A stretch of DNA of 24,675 nt from Pseudomonas nitroreducens (GCF_014204515.1 NZ_JACHLI010000058.1:1-24675), one strand, 5' to 3'. Counted from the stretch's first letter, positions 15,029 to 22,489 are shown. Translations and numbers: made by a program. The notes: a model not told the origin generated them from the sequence alone.

Positions 15029-15053
15029 GTAGGAGCGGACTCCGTCCGCGATG
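15029..15053. repeat. REP unit, GGACTCCGTCC type
   Basis: GTAGGAGCGGACTCCGTCCG (then CGATG) is the same unit as the REPIN arms at 3970-4033, here as a single copy. Confidence 0.82.
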
Positions 15054-15254
15054 CCTGCGCCCGGCCGTGGAATCACCCTAAACGATCTTTTCGCCACCGC
15101 CCTTCAATCACCGCGGGACGCCTGTTCCCGTGCTAGAGCGGTTTCCTCGATCATCCTGGCAAATCTGCGAAATTTCCTGCCAATCGGGTTTTTCCCACGG
15201 CGATTCGTGGCTTACGCTTAAGGCCAATAACAACAAGAACATAAGGTCGCAAAC

Positions 15255-16643
15255 ATGAATCGCAGCGATGTGATCGTGGTGGGCGCCGGTATTTCGGGGC
15301 TGACCGCGGCCTGGCGTCTGGCGCAAGCCGGGCAACGGGTGAAAGTGATCGAGGCCAACAAGCGCGTCGGCGGGCGCACCCTCAACCATCGCTTCGCCAG
15401 CGGCGAAGTGGTCGAGGTGGGCGGCCAGTGGGTCGGCCCGACCCAGGACCGTATCCTCTCCCTGCTAGCAGAACTCGGCCTGTCGACCTATCCGCAATGG
15501 AACCAGGGCAACAACCTCACCCTGTTCGGCAGCCGGCTCAAGCCCTATCGCGGCACCATCCCGAAGTTTCCGCCCCACGTCCTGCTCGATGTCCTTCAGG
15601 CCCACGTGCGCCTGGATCGCATGGCACGGGAAATCCCCCTGAGCGACCCCAGCCTGCACCCCAGGGCGCCGCAGTGGGACAGCCTCACCTTCGCCGAATG
15701 GCTGCGGCGCAACGTGCGCACCGCCACCGGGCGCAAGGTCTTCGAGCTGATGTGCGGCGCGGTGTTCGCCGCCAGCCCCCATGACCTCTCTTTCCTCCAC
15801 GTGCTCTTCTATATCCACGGCGGCACCAATCTCGACACCGTCCTCGGCGTCGAAGGCGGCGCCCAGCAGGACCGCATCCTTGGCGGTTCCCAGCGGATCA
15901 GCGAAACCCTGGCCGAGCGCCTGGGCGACGTCCACACCGGCGAGCCGGTGCGCGCCGTGCGCCAGGACGGTAGCCGCGTGGAATTGGTGACCGACCGTGG
16001 CGTCCACCAGGCCGCCCACGTCATCTTCGCCATCCCGCCGACCCAACTGCTGCGCATCACCCAGGAACCCTTGCTGCCGAGCTGGCGCGACCAACTGCTG
16101 CAACGCCTGCCGCAAGGCGCGGTGATCAAGTGCATGGCGCTGTACGACAAACCCTTCTGGCGCGACCAGGGCCTCTCCGGCCAGGCCACCAGCGAGACCG
16201 GCCCGGTGCGCCTGACCTTCGACAACAGCGTCCCCGACTCCGGGCGCGGCGTGCTGCTGGGCTTCATCGAAGGCGACGAGGCGCGCCAGTGGAATGCCCG
16301 GCCCAATGGCGACCGCCGTGGCCAGGTGCTGGACTGCTTCGCCCGCTACTTCGGCGAGCAGGCGCTGCAGCCGCTGGATTACGTGGACAAGTCCTGGGCC
16401 GAAGAACCCTTCGCCCGTGGCTGCTATGCCGCGCTGTTCCCACCGGGCCTGTGGAGCGCTGGCGCTGCCCGGCTGCGTGAGCCCTACGGGCGGCTGCACT
16501 TCGCCGGCACCGAAACGGCGACGCGCTGGATGGGCTATTTCGATGGAGCCGTCGAGGCCGGGGAACGCGCTGCACGGGAAGTGCTCGGAGCGCGGGAAGA
16601 TCACGGAGAGGAAGACTATGTGCGACACCTTGGTTTTGCGTAG
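15255..16643 (+). CDS. flavin monoamine oxidase (MAO-type amine oxidase)
   Basis: A 462-residue FAD enzyme expected to oxidise a primary or secondary amine to an aldehyde or imine, releasing H2O2. The N-terminal Rossmann motif VVGAGISGLTAAWRLAQAG (from about residue 7) binds FAD, followed by GGRTLNH and GGQWVGPTQDR. Lys292 (AVIKCMALYDKPFW) matches the flavin-N5 lysine of MAO. Cys390 in RGCYAALFPPG aligns with Cys406 of MAO-A, the covalent flavin attachment residue. Tyr391 and Tyr428, 37 residues apart as in MAO-A (407 and 444), form the aromatic cage. The C-terminal HFAGTETATRWMGYFDGAVE is the classical FAD-binding end. There is no signal peptide, so it is probably cytoplasmic. AAGG precedes ATG 15255. 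The next gene starts inside its end (26-base overlap). The substrate is unknown. Confidence 0.92.
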   Translation: MNRSDVIVVGAGISGLTAAWRLAQAGQRVKVIEANKRVGGRTLNHRFASGEVVEVGGQWVGPTQDRILSLLAELGLSTYPQWNQGNNLTLFGSRLKPYRGTIPKFPPHVLLDVLQAHVRLDRMAREIPLSDPSLHPRAPQWDSLTFAEWLRRNVRTATGRKVFELMCGAVFAASPHDLSFLHVLFYIHGGTNLDTVLGVEGGAQQDRILGGSQRISETLAERLGDVHTGEPVRAVRQDGSRVELVTDRGVHQAAHVIFAIPPTQLLRITQEPLLPSWRDQLLQRLPQGAVIKCMALYDKPFWRDQGLSGQATSETGPVRLTFDNSVPDSGRGVLLGFIEGDEARQWNARPNGDRRGQVLDCFARYFGEQALQPLDYVDKSWAEEPFARGCYAALFPPGLWSAGAARLREPYGRLHFAGTETATRWMGYFDGAVEAGERAAREVLGAREDHGEEDYVRHLGFA

Positions 16644-17862
16644 CGGCGGGGCCACCTGGTTTGCCAAGAACAGCGACCGCGAACCCGCCGAAGCGCAACG
16701 CCTGATCCGCCTGCCCGCCGTCAGCGGCGACAGCGCGGCCACGGTGCGCACCAGCTACCTGGAGATTCCCCAGAGCGCCGACCGCCACGGTGTCATCCTC
16801 AGCCAGCCGACCTGGCTGTGGGGCGCCGAGATGGGCGTCAACGACCAGGGCGTGGCGATCGGCAACGAAGCCGTGTTCACCAAGCTGACCCAGCGCGAAG
16901 GCGAAGCCTTGCTGGGCATGGACCTGCTGCGCCTGGGCCTGGAGCGCGGCGGCAGCGCCCGCGAAGCCCTGGCGGTGATCACCGAACTGCTGGAACGCCA
17001 CGGCCAGGGCGGCCCCGCCGGCTACCGCAACAAGCGCCTGCGCTACGACAACAGCTACCTGATCGCCGATCGCGACGAAGCCTGGGTACTGGAAACCGCC
17101 GGACGCCTGTGGGCGGCGAAGAAGGTCGAGCGCTGGGCCATCTCCAACGCCCTGACTCTCGGTCACGACTACGACCTGTGCAGCTCCAATCTGGAAACCC
17201 AGGCGCGCCGCTTCGGCTGCTGGAACGGTCGCGGCGACTTCCACTTCGCCCGCGCCTTCGATGGTCGCGTGCTGCCCTGGATCGCCGGCGCCCACCAGCG
17301 TCGCCAGCTCAACGAAGATTTCCTCACCCACTGCCCGGCCCAGGTCGACTGGCTGGCGCTGGTGGTCGCCCTGCGCAGCCACGGCCACCGCGGGCACCAC
17401 TTCAACCTGCACGACAACCGGCAGGTCTGCCTGCACGCCGGCAGCTTCTGGCGCCCCTCGCAGACTACCGCCAGCCTGATCGCCCGGCTCGACGACGAGT
17501 CACCGCGCCTGGCCGCCACCGGCACCTCCGCGCCGTGCCTGTCGATGTTCCAGCCGCTGGGCTTCGAGGAACGCGCCGGGGAAGGCTTGCTCAGCCGCGA
17601 ACAGGATGCCGTCGAGGACTCGCTCTGGTGGCGCTTCGAGACCGTGCACCAGCGCGCCCTGGCCGATCCCGGTTTCGCCGACGCCTTGCGCGCCGGCCAT
17701 GGCTGGCTGGAAACCGAGTTACTCGGCGCCCTGGATCGGCGCACGCTGGACTGGCCGCGCCTCGCCGCCGAGGGCCAGGCCTGGCACGACGCCTGGCACC
17801 AGCTGGCGCTGCAGCAGGCGCCACGTCTGCCGCGCTGGTGGCGGCTCAACGCCGTGCGCTGA
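16618..17862 (+). CDS. C69-family / secernin-like N-terminal cysteine hydrolase
   Basis: A 414-residue member of the peptidase C69/secernin group of Ntn hydrolases, which cleave peptide or other amide bonds. The start MCDTLVLRSGGATWFAKNSD has the diagnostic Cys2, which would become the N-terminal nucleophile after methionine removal, and the FAKNSDREPAEAQ block typical of secernins. ATG 16618 is set by this Cys2 and by the Shine-Dalgarno GGAGAGG about 7 bases upstream. It begins inside the end of the amine oxidase gene, so the two are co-translated. Other family-like blocks are LWGAEMGVNDQGVAIGNEAV and NSYLIADRDEAWVLETAG. No signal peptide is present. A joint role with the oxidase, for example releasing an amine from an amide before oxidation, is an inference. 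Confidence 0.88.
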   Translation: MCDTLVLRSGGATWFAKNSDREPAEAQRLIRLPAVSGDSAATVRTSYLEIPQSADRHGVILSQPTWLWGAEMGVNDQGVAIGNEAVFTKLTQREGEALLGMDLLRLGLERGGSAREALAVITELLERHGQGGPAGYRNKRLRYDNSYLIADRDEAWVLETAGRLWAAKKVERWAISNALTLGHDYDLCSSNLETQARRFGCWNGRGDFHFARAFDGRVLPWIAGAHQRRQLNEDFLTHCPAQVDWLALVVALRSHGHRGHHFNLHDNRQVCLHAGSFWRPSQTTASLIARLDDESPRLAATGTSAPCLSMFQPLGFEERAGEGLLSREQDAVEDSLWWRFETVHQRALADPGFADALRAGHGWLETELLGALDRRTLDWPRLAAEGQAWHDAWHQLALQQAPRLPRWWRLNAVR

Positions 17863-17925
17863 TGCCGCTTGTCAGTCACGCCCACGCTGCGTAAGGTGCG
17901 GCCAGCCAATGATGAGGAGCCGGAC

Positions 17926-18570
17926 ATGAGCGATCTGCAGGAACTGTTCGACAACAACGCCCGCTGGGCCGAAGCCATCAAGCAGGAAGACCCTGACTTC
18001 TTCGCCAAGCTGGCCCGCCAGCAGACCCCCGAATACCTGTGGATCGGCTGCTCCGATGCGCGCGTGCCGTCCAACCAGATCGTCGGCCTGCTGCCGGGCG
18101 ACCTGTTCGTCCACCGCAACGTCGCCAACGTCGTGCTGCACACCGACCTCAACTGCCTGTCGGTCATCCAGTTCGCCGTCGACGTGCTCAAGGTCAAGCA
18201 CATCCTGGTCACCGGCCACTACGGCTGCGGTGGCGTGCGCGCCGCGCTGCACCACACCCAGCTCGGCCTGATCGACGGCTGGCTGCGCACCATCCGCGAC
18301 CTCGCCTACGAATACCGCGACCACCTCGCCCAGTTCGAGAAGGAAGAAGAGCGCGTCGACCGCCTCTGCGAACTCAACGTCATCCAGCAGGTGGCCAACG
18401 TCAGCCACACCAGCATCGTCCAGAACGCCTGGCACCGTGGGCAGACACTCTCCGTGCACGGCTGCATCTACGGCATCAAGGACGGCATCTGGAAGGACCT
18501 CAACGTCACCGTCAGCGGCCTCGACCAACTGCCGCCGCAATACCGCCTGCGCCCGCTCGGCCAGTCTTGA
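17926..18570 (+). CDS. beta-carbonic anhydrase
   Basis: A 214-residue beta-class carbonic anhydrase, interconverting CO2 and bicarbonate. Zinc ligands Cys42, His98 and Cys101 (CSDAR and GHYGCGG) and the Asp44-Arg46 dyad fall at the same numbers as in E. coli Can. Length is standard and there is no signal peptide, so it is cytoplasmic. ATG 17926 has GAGGAG about 6 bases upstream and gives the family N-terminus MSDLQELFDNNARWAEAI. The stop overlaps the TTG start of the next gene by four bases. From memory this corresponds to one of the several P. aeruginosa beta-CAs located near rimI. Confidence 0.95.
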   Translation: MSDLQELFDNNARWAEAIKQEDPDFFAKLARQQTPEYLWIGCSDARVPSNQIVGLLPGDLFVHRNVANVVLHTDLNCLSVIQFAVDVLKVKHILVTGHYGCGGVRAALHHTQLGLIDGWLRTIRDLAYEYRDHLAQFEKEEERVDRLCELNVIQQVANVSHTSIVQNAWHRGQTLSVHGCIYGIKDGIWKDLNVTVSGLDQLPPQYRLRPLGQS

Positions 18571-19580
18571 GCCGACGCCTCTGCGTCATCCCCGGTGACG
18601 GCATCGGCCGCGAGGTCGTGCCCGTCGCCGTGGAAGTGCTGCAACGCCTGCTGCCCGACCTGCAGGTGGAACCAGGCGAAGCCGGCTGGGACTGCTTCCA
18701 GCGCCACGGCACCTCCGTCCCCGACGCCACCTATGAACGTCTGCGTGCTTGCGGCGCCGGGCTGTTCGGCGCCGTCTCCTCGCCCAGCCATCAGGTCGAG
18801 GGCTACCGCAGCGCCATCCTCAGCCTGCGCCAGACGCTGGCGCTGAACCTCAACCTGCGCCCCGTGCGCTCGCGTCCGGTAGTCTCGCCCCGCGCCGGCA
18901 TCGACCTGCTGGTCCTGCGGGAAAACAGCGAAGGCCTCTACAGCGGCCGCGAACACTGGGAAGCCGAAGGCGTTGCCATCGCCGAACGGGTCATCAGCCG
19001 CGCCGCCTGCGAACGCCTCGCCGCTGGCGCCGCCGAACTCGCCCGCCTGCGCCAGGCCCGGCGCATCACCCTCGTGCACAAGGCCAACGTGCTGCCGCTC
19101 ACCTGCGGCCTGTTCCGCGACACCTGCCGCGACCTGCTGGCCGCAGACGGCTGGGGCGACGTTCTCGACGAACGCCTGGTCGACGTTGCCGCCCTGCAAC
19201 TGGTCGAGCGCCCGGAAGCCTTCGACCTGATCGTCACCACCAACCTCTTCGGCGACATCCTCTCCGACCTCGCCAGCCACTGGGGCGGCGGCCTGGGCCT
19301 GGCGCCCTCGCTCAACCTCGGCAGCGGCATCGCCCTGGCCGAACCCGTCCACGGCAGCGCCCCCGACATCGCCGGCAGCGGCCGCGCCAACCCGCTGGCC
19401 GCCATCCTCAGCGCCGGCATGTTGCTGCGGCACTACTGGCAACTGCCGGAGTTGGCGGATCGGATTGACGAGGCGGTGGATGGATTCTTGCGGGAGGAGG
19501 GCAGTGTGGACTTCGGGGGTGAGACGACGCGGGTGATTGGGCGGGGTGTTTTGCAGCGGTTACTTTCGAGTGCTGCGTGA
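18567..19580 (+). CDS. isocitrate/isopropylmalate-family decarboxylating dehydrogenase
   Basis: A 337-residue NAD(P)-dependent beta-hydroxyacid oxidative decarboxylase. IPGDGIG opens the protein. The substrate arginines appear to be Arg88, Arg98 and Arg118 (LSLRQTLALNLNLRPVRS; LRENSEGLYSG). The catalytic pair is Tyr125/Lys172 (HKANVL), and the metal ligands Asp206, Asp230 and Asp234 (TTNLFGDILSD) keep the family spacing. EPVHGSAPDIAGSGRANP forms the cofactor loop. The segment YRSAILSLRQ is closer to homoisocitrate-type enzymes than to LeuB, but the substrate cannot be fixed by eye. The TTG at 18567 overlaps the carbonic anhydrase stop (TTGA) and starts directly at SRRLCVIPGDG; no better start exists. 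The last 140 bases have looser codon use than the rest. Confidence 0.85.
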   Translation: MSRRLCVIPGDGIGREVVPVAVEVLQRLLPDLQVEPGEAGWDCFQRHGTSVPDATYERLRACGAGLFGAVSSPSHQVEGYRSAILSLRQTLALNLNLRPVRSRPVVSPRAGIDLLVLRENSEGLYSGREHWEAEGVAIAERVISRAACERLAAGAAELARLRQARRITLVHKANVLPLTCGLFRDTCRDLLAADGWGDVLDERLVDVAALQLVERPEAFDLIVTTNLFGDILSDLASHWGGGLGLAPSLNLGSGIALAEPVHGSAPDIAGSGRANPLAAILSAGMLLRHYWQLPELADRIDEAVDGFLREEGSVDFGGETTRVIGRGVLQRLLSSAA

Positions 19581-19637
19581 GCCATTACCTCATGCCCGAT
19601 ATACTGACAGTTCACTGATACGAACGAGGTCATAACA

Positions 19638-19805
19638 GTGAAAACTCCGAGTCTGCAGGCCAAGAAAGCCTATTGCGCTAGAACGCGCCGCTTGAATTAC
19701 GCGGCCAGCCTTCGCCTGGAGGGCTACGATGTCGCTCCTGCAGAAGCTTCGCGTGAACTGCCTACTCGAGAGGCGGCGCTTAAAATCCATCGTCAGCCGG
19801 CGTGA
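19638..19805 (+). CDS. FicA/YhfG-type antitoxin of the Fic module (small, 55 aa)
   Basis: A 55-residue gene starting with GTG (VKTPSLQAKKAYCARTRRLN) and ending at TGA 19803-19805, overlapping the Fic gene by four bases (GTGA). GAGG lies 8 bases upstream of the GTG, and a TATACT box at 19600-19605 could be the promoter. Residues 24-29 read SLRLEG, matching the class I Fic-inhibitory motif [S/T]xxxE[G/N]; the Glu28 equivalent blocks ATP binding in VbhA/FicA-type antitoxins. Size, position immediately before fic and this motif together identify it as the antitoxin. Automated gene callers could easily skip it. Confidence 0.82.
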   Translation: MKTPSLQAKKAYCARTRRLNYAASLRLEGYDVAPAEASRELPTREAALKIHRQPA

Positions 19806-20404
19806 GCGCAGACAAGTATGGTGCTGGACAAGATCCGTATTGCTACGACGGTACGGATGTTCTACGCAATCGCCTGAATATTCGCGATGACGATCAGTTG
19901 GCTCTGGCCGAACGCGATTTCTCCGAGATTGCTGCAAGCCAGATAGAGTTTGAACTGCCGCCCTACGATCTCGCCTATCTAAAACGTATCCATCGCACAC
20001 TGTTCCTTGATGTATTCGAGTGGGCCGGGGAGGTGCGGACGGTCGACATTTCCAAGGGCGGCACTCACTTCTGCAATCTTCTGCGCATTGAAATAGAGGC
20101 CAGCAAGATCTTCGTGAGTCTTGCGCGGAGCAACTGGCTTGAAGGTCTGGAACGCGCGCATTTGATTCGTGCTGCTGCGGAGTGCTTCGGCGACTTGAAC
20201 ATGATCCATCCTTTCCGTGAAGGAAATGGCCGGGCTCAGCGTATTCTGTTCGAGCACCTCATCGTTAACGCTGGTTTTGAAGTGGATTGGTGGGCAGTCG
20301 TGCCGGAGGAGTGGCTGAGAGCCAACGTCGCGGCCGTGATTTGTGACTACAGCAAGTTGGAGGCAGTGTTCGAGCGCTGCATCGGACAAGCTATTCCCCC
20401 ATAG
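19802..20404 (+). CDS. Fic-domain AMP-transferase toxin (FicT-like)
   Basis: A 200-residue protein that is almost entirely a Fic domain. The active loop HPFREGNGRAQR begins at His136 (general base), with the phosphate-binding GNGR following. The beta-hairpin flap that docks the target is around residues 79-92 (RTVDISKGGTHFCN). Bacterial Fic toxins of this short class AMPylate GyrB and ParE and stop growth; this is family knowledge. It lacks the N- or C-terminal inhibitory helix of class II/III Fic proteins, which agrees with inhibition in trans by the preceding small gene. The GTG start overlaps the antitoxin stop. Codon use is less GC-biased than the genes to the left, consistent with acquisition. 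Confidence 0.92.
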   Translation: MSADKYGAGQDPYCYDGTDVLRNRLNIRDDDQLALAERDFSEIAASQIEFELPPYDLAYLKRIHRTLFLDVFEWAGEVRTVDISKGGTHFCNLLRIEIEASKIFVSLARSNWLEGLERAHLIRAAAECFGDLNMIHPFREGNGRAQRILFEHLIVNAGFEVDWWAVVPEEWLRANVAAVICDYSKLEAVFERCIGQAIPP

Positions 20405-20497
20405 CCATGATCCGAGCTCCACGTCCGTCGGTCCACCTGGACAGGCCACCGCTCCCCACCCAAGGTAAGGGAAACGTCTCCCCCCAAGGTGCCCCGC

Positions 20498-21190
20498 ATG
20501 TGCGGACGCTACGTCAGTCCCGAAGAGGCCGCCATCGAGCGCTACTGGCATATCGGCGCGCGCACGCCGCCGCGCTGGCTGGAGGCCTGCTACAACGTTG
20601 CCCCGAGCATGACCGTGCCCATCCTGCGCCAGGACGAAAGCGGCCAGCTCGAACTGCTGCCCGCCCGCTGGGGCCTGATCCCCACCTGGTGGAAAAACAA
20701 CACCCCACCGCGCTTCTCCTTCAACGCCCGCAGCGAAGAAGCCGCCAGCAAACCCATCTGGCGCCAGGCCCTGCGCAGCACCCGCTGCCTCATGCCCGCG
20801 CTCGGCTGGTACGAATGGAACGAGCAGGAAACCCTGCGCAACCCCGCTGGCCGCCAAGTCCACCAGCCGTACTTCATCCGCAGCCCCGCCGACCCCATCA
20901 TCGCCATCGCCGGTCTCTGGTCCCTGTGGATAAACCCCAGCGGTGAGACGGTTCTCTCCTGCGCGCTACTGACCAAAGCCGCCGCGCCGAGCATCGATCG
21001 GATTCACCACCGCATGCCCGTGGTGCTGGCGCCGGAGAACTTCGAGGAGTGGTTATCCACAGCCACCCAGCGTGATGCGTTGGATGATCTGCTCCACCAT
21101 GCGCGGGAGGACTTTGCCGGGCACCGGGTGTCGTTGCGGGTAAATGACACGAAGAATGATTCGGTGCAGTTGATAGAGGAGGAAGACTGA
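20498..21190 (+). CDS. SRAP-domain abasic-site protein (YedK/HMCES-like)
   Basis: A 230-residue SRAP protein that crosslinks to abasic sites in single-stranded DNA through its N-terminal cysteine, shielding them during replication. ATG 20498 gives MCGRYVSPEEAAIERYW with the essential Cys2; the in-frame GTG at 20489 would bury it and is rejected. AAGG lies about 8 bases upstream. Asn76 (FSFNARSEEA), Glu106 (ALGWYEWNE) and His170 (RIHHRMPVVL) correspond to the catalytic Asn, Glu and His of YedK. Length is normal. The gene stands alone, 93 bases after fic. The last 130 bases have looser codon use than the body. Confidence 0.93.
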   Translation: MCGRYVSPEEAAIERYWHIGARTPPRWLEACYNVAPSMTVPILRQDESGQLELLPARWGLIPTWWKNNTPPRFSFNARSEEAASKPIWRQALRSTRCLMPALGWYEWNEQETLRNPAGRQVHQPYFIRSPADPIIAIAGLWSLWINPSGETVLSCALLTKAAAPSIDRIHHRMPVVLAPENFEEWLSTATQRDALDDLLHHAREDFAGHRVSLRVNDTKNDSVQLIEEED

Positions 21191-21298
21191 CTGTTCCCTA
21201 ATAGAGCCCCCAAAGCCTTTACGGTTAATTTCTTGCGCGTTAATGTCGCTCGTGAAATGGCCCTGTGCCACCTCAAGGACGAACAGAGAGAGCCACGA

Positions 21299-22156
21299 AT
21301 GGCCCGCCGCCGAAAGACCAGTACTTTCGAAGACCTCATCTTCATTGCCAGCCGCCTTCCCTGGTGGGTCAGCCTGCTGATCGCACTGGGCGCCTGGCTG
21401 GTTCTCCACCCCTTCGCCATCAGCAAACCGCCCACTGCGGTTAATCCGCAGCAGTTCGCCGATGCGATGACCGGGCAGGTTTGGCGGACATTCGCCCTGT
21501 TTCTCCAATACCTCATCCCGGCCGCCTTTGTGCTCGGTGCCATCGGCTCCATCGCCGGTCGTGCCAAGCGCAAGAGGCTCGCCTATGACGTTGCCCGCGC
21601 CACTGAAACCGGCAAGACAATCGATGGCATCAGCTGGCGCGAGTTCGAGCAACTGGTGGGCGAAGTCTTCCGCCAGAAGGGCTTCACCGTCACCGAAACC
21701 GGAGGTAACGGCTCGGATGGCGGTATCGACCTCGTTTTGCAGATGGGCACTGACAAATACCTGGTCCAGTGCAAGCAATGGCGCGCCATCAAGGTAGGAG
21801 TAACGGTAATCCGCGAGTTCTTCGGCGTGATGGCCGCGCAGGGAGCATCAGGCGGATTTGTCGTGACATCCGGGACCTATACGGAGGACGCCAAGGAGTT
21901 CGCCAAGGGACGGAATATCCAGTTGGTCGACGGGACGTTGGTAAAGCGATGGCTTGCGGGGAGGAGCGAAGCGCGGAATCGGCAGGGTTCGAGAGATGAG
22001 CCCCTCAAGGCTACTGAAGTTTCCACTGCGCCTTCATGTCCGGCCTGCAGCGCCCCGATGGTCAAGCGAATTGCGAAGCGCGGCGCGAATGCTGGCGGAG
22101 AGTTCTGGGGATGCAGCCAGTTTCCGGTATGCCGAGGTATCAGGAATACCGTTTAA
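21299..22156 (+). CDS. membrane-anchored Mrr-like restriction endonuclease with topoisomerase-type zinc finger
   Basis: A 285-residue three-part protein. Two hydrophobic segments (about residues 22-40 and 63-86) anchor it in the inner membrane. A PD-(D/E)xK nuclease domain of the Mrr_cat type (about 108-215) follows, with Glu117 (WREFEQLVGEVF), Asp144 in NGSDGGIDLVL and QCK (Gln157, Lys159) as the active-site set. After a linker, CPAC...GCSQFPVC (Cys247, 250, 272, 278) forms a topoisomerase IA-type zinc finger that probably binds DNA. I choose ATG 21299 over 21233 because it gives the basic MARRRKTSTFEDL start and has GAGAGAG upstream. It probably cleaves modified or foreign DNA near the membrane (inference). 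The gene is convergent with the next, only three bases apart. Confidence 0.87.
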   Translation: MARRRKTSTFEDLIFIASRLPWWVSLLIALGAWLVLHPFAISKPPTAVNPQQFADAMTGQVWRTFALFLQYLIPAAFVLGAIGSIAGRAKRKRLAYDVARATETGKTIDGISWREFEQLVGEVFRQKGFTVTETGGNGSDGGIDLVLQMGTDKYLVQCKQWRAIKVGVTVIREFFGVMAAQGASGGFVVTSGTYTEDAKEFAKGRNIQLVDGTLVKRWLAGRSEARNRQGSRDEPLKATEVSTAPSCPACSAPMVKRIAKRGANAGGEFWGCSQFPVCRGIRNTV

Positions 22157-22159
22157 CGC

Positions 22160-22411
22160 TTAACTGCCGGCTGTGGATTCGCTGTCCGGACTGCTTTGGT
22201 TCAAGTCGACTTTTGTTTCCCCAGTCATAAGCCACCAGCGGTATTCCGGAAAAACTCTTCCGAGTATTTCTATTTCGTCAGCTCCGAGTCGGGATCTTCC
22301 CCGCTTGATGTTCTGCCAACGTACGTAATCCGTCTGTCCTGCTTCGGCAAGCACCTTGATGCTTGCCGTTTCCAATAGCAGGAGCCCGCGTTCAGTAATT
22401 CCCTCACTCAT
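22160..22411 (-). CDS. small HTH-like DNA-binding regulator
   Basis: An 83-residue minus-strand protein. The middle DYVRWQNIKRGRSRLGADEI and the following FPEYRWWLMTGE resemble the C-terminal half of XRE-type HTH regulators, where the helix pair is followed by a WL(M/L)TGE turn. The tail NQSSPDSE is like that of a small Pseudomonas DNA-binding family I remember but cannot name. It is divergent from the operon at 22527, and a perfect palindrome (22456-22485) lies 45-74 bases upstream of its ATG, as expected for an autoregulating repressor. Its last codon is three bases from the convergent nuclease gene. The Shine-Dalgarno is weak (AGAG). Confidence 0.65.
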   Translation of the reverse strand: MSEGITERGLLLLETASIKVLAEAGQTDYVRWQNIKRGRSRLGADEIEILGRVFPEYRWWLMTGETKVDLNQSSPDSESTAGS

Positions 22412-22455
22412 ACAGCTCTACCGGATTTTTCCCGTCATACGTCGCATGGTTTCAG

Positions 22456-22485
22456 ATGTACCCGTTGCACATGTAACGGGTACAT
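22456..22485. promoter_or_regulatory. perfect 11+8+11 bp palindromic operator
   Basis: ATGTACCCGTT - GCACATGT - AACGGGTACAT has arms perfectly complementary over 11 bases. It lies in the divergent promoter region, immediately before a -35-like TTGTGC of the right-hand operon. On the other side it overlaps where a -35 for the small regulator gene would fall (TATGAC as -10). No T-run follows, so it is a binding site rather than a terminator. Confidence 0.7.
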
Positions 22486-22489
22486 TAGG

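Larger units (their letters stand above)
14598..15254. other. 657-bp intergenic region filled with palindromic repeats
   Basis: I see no credible gene here. The stretch holds, in order, a long palindrome (14618-14689), a REP unit of the GAGCTTGCTCGC type (14760-14783), two CCCTCTCCC/GGGAGAGGG hairpins (14876-14923 and 14973-14994) and a REP unit of the GGACTCCGTCC type (15029-15053). About 200 bp then form the presumed control region of the amine oxidase gene. Confidence 0.75.

Noticed and set aside
14933..15136. Short plus-strand frame in the repeat region after rimI
   Set aside because: It consists of REP and CCCTCTCCC repeat sequence read through, with no Shine-Dalgarno or family resemblance.
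15155..15185. Sigma-54 promoter before the amine oxidase gene (TGGCAAATCTGCGA)
   Set aside because: The GG and GC doublets are not at the required -24/-12 spacing; the TGGCA...TGCCA pairing is weak.
20489..20497. GTG 20489 as the SRAP start
   Set aside because: It would add three residues in front of Cys2, which must be N-terminal for crosslinking; ATG 20498 is in frame and has its own Shine-Dalgarno.
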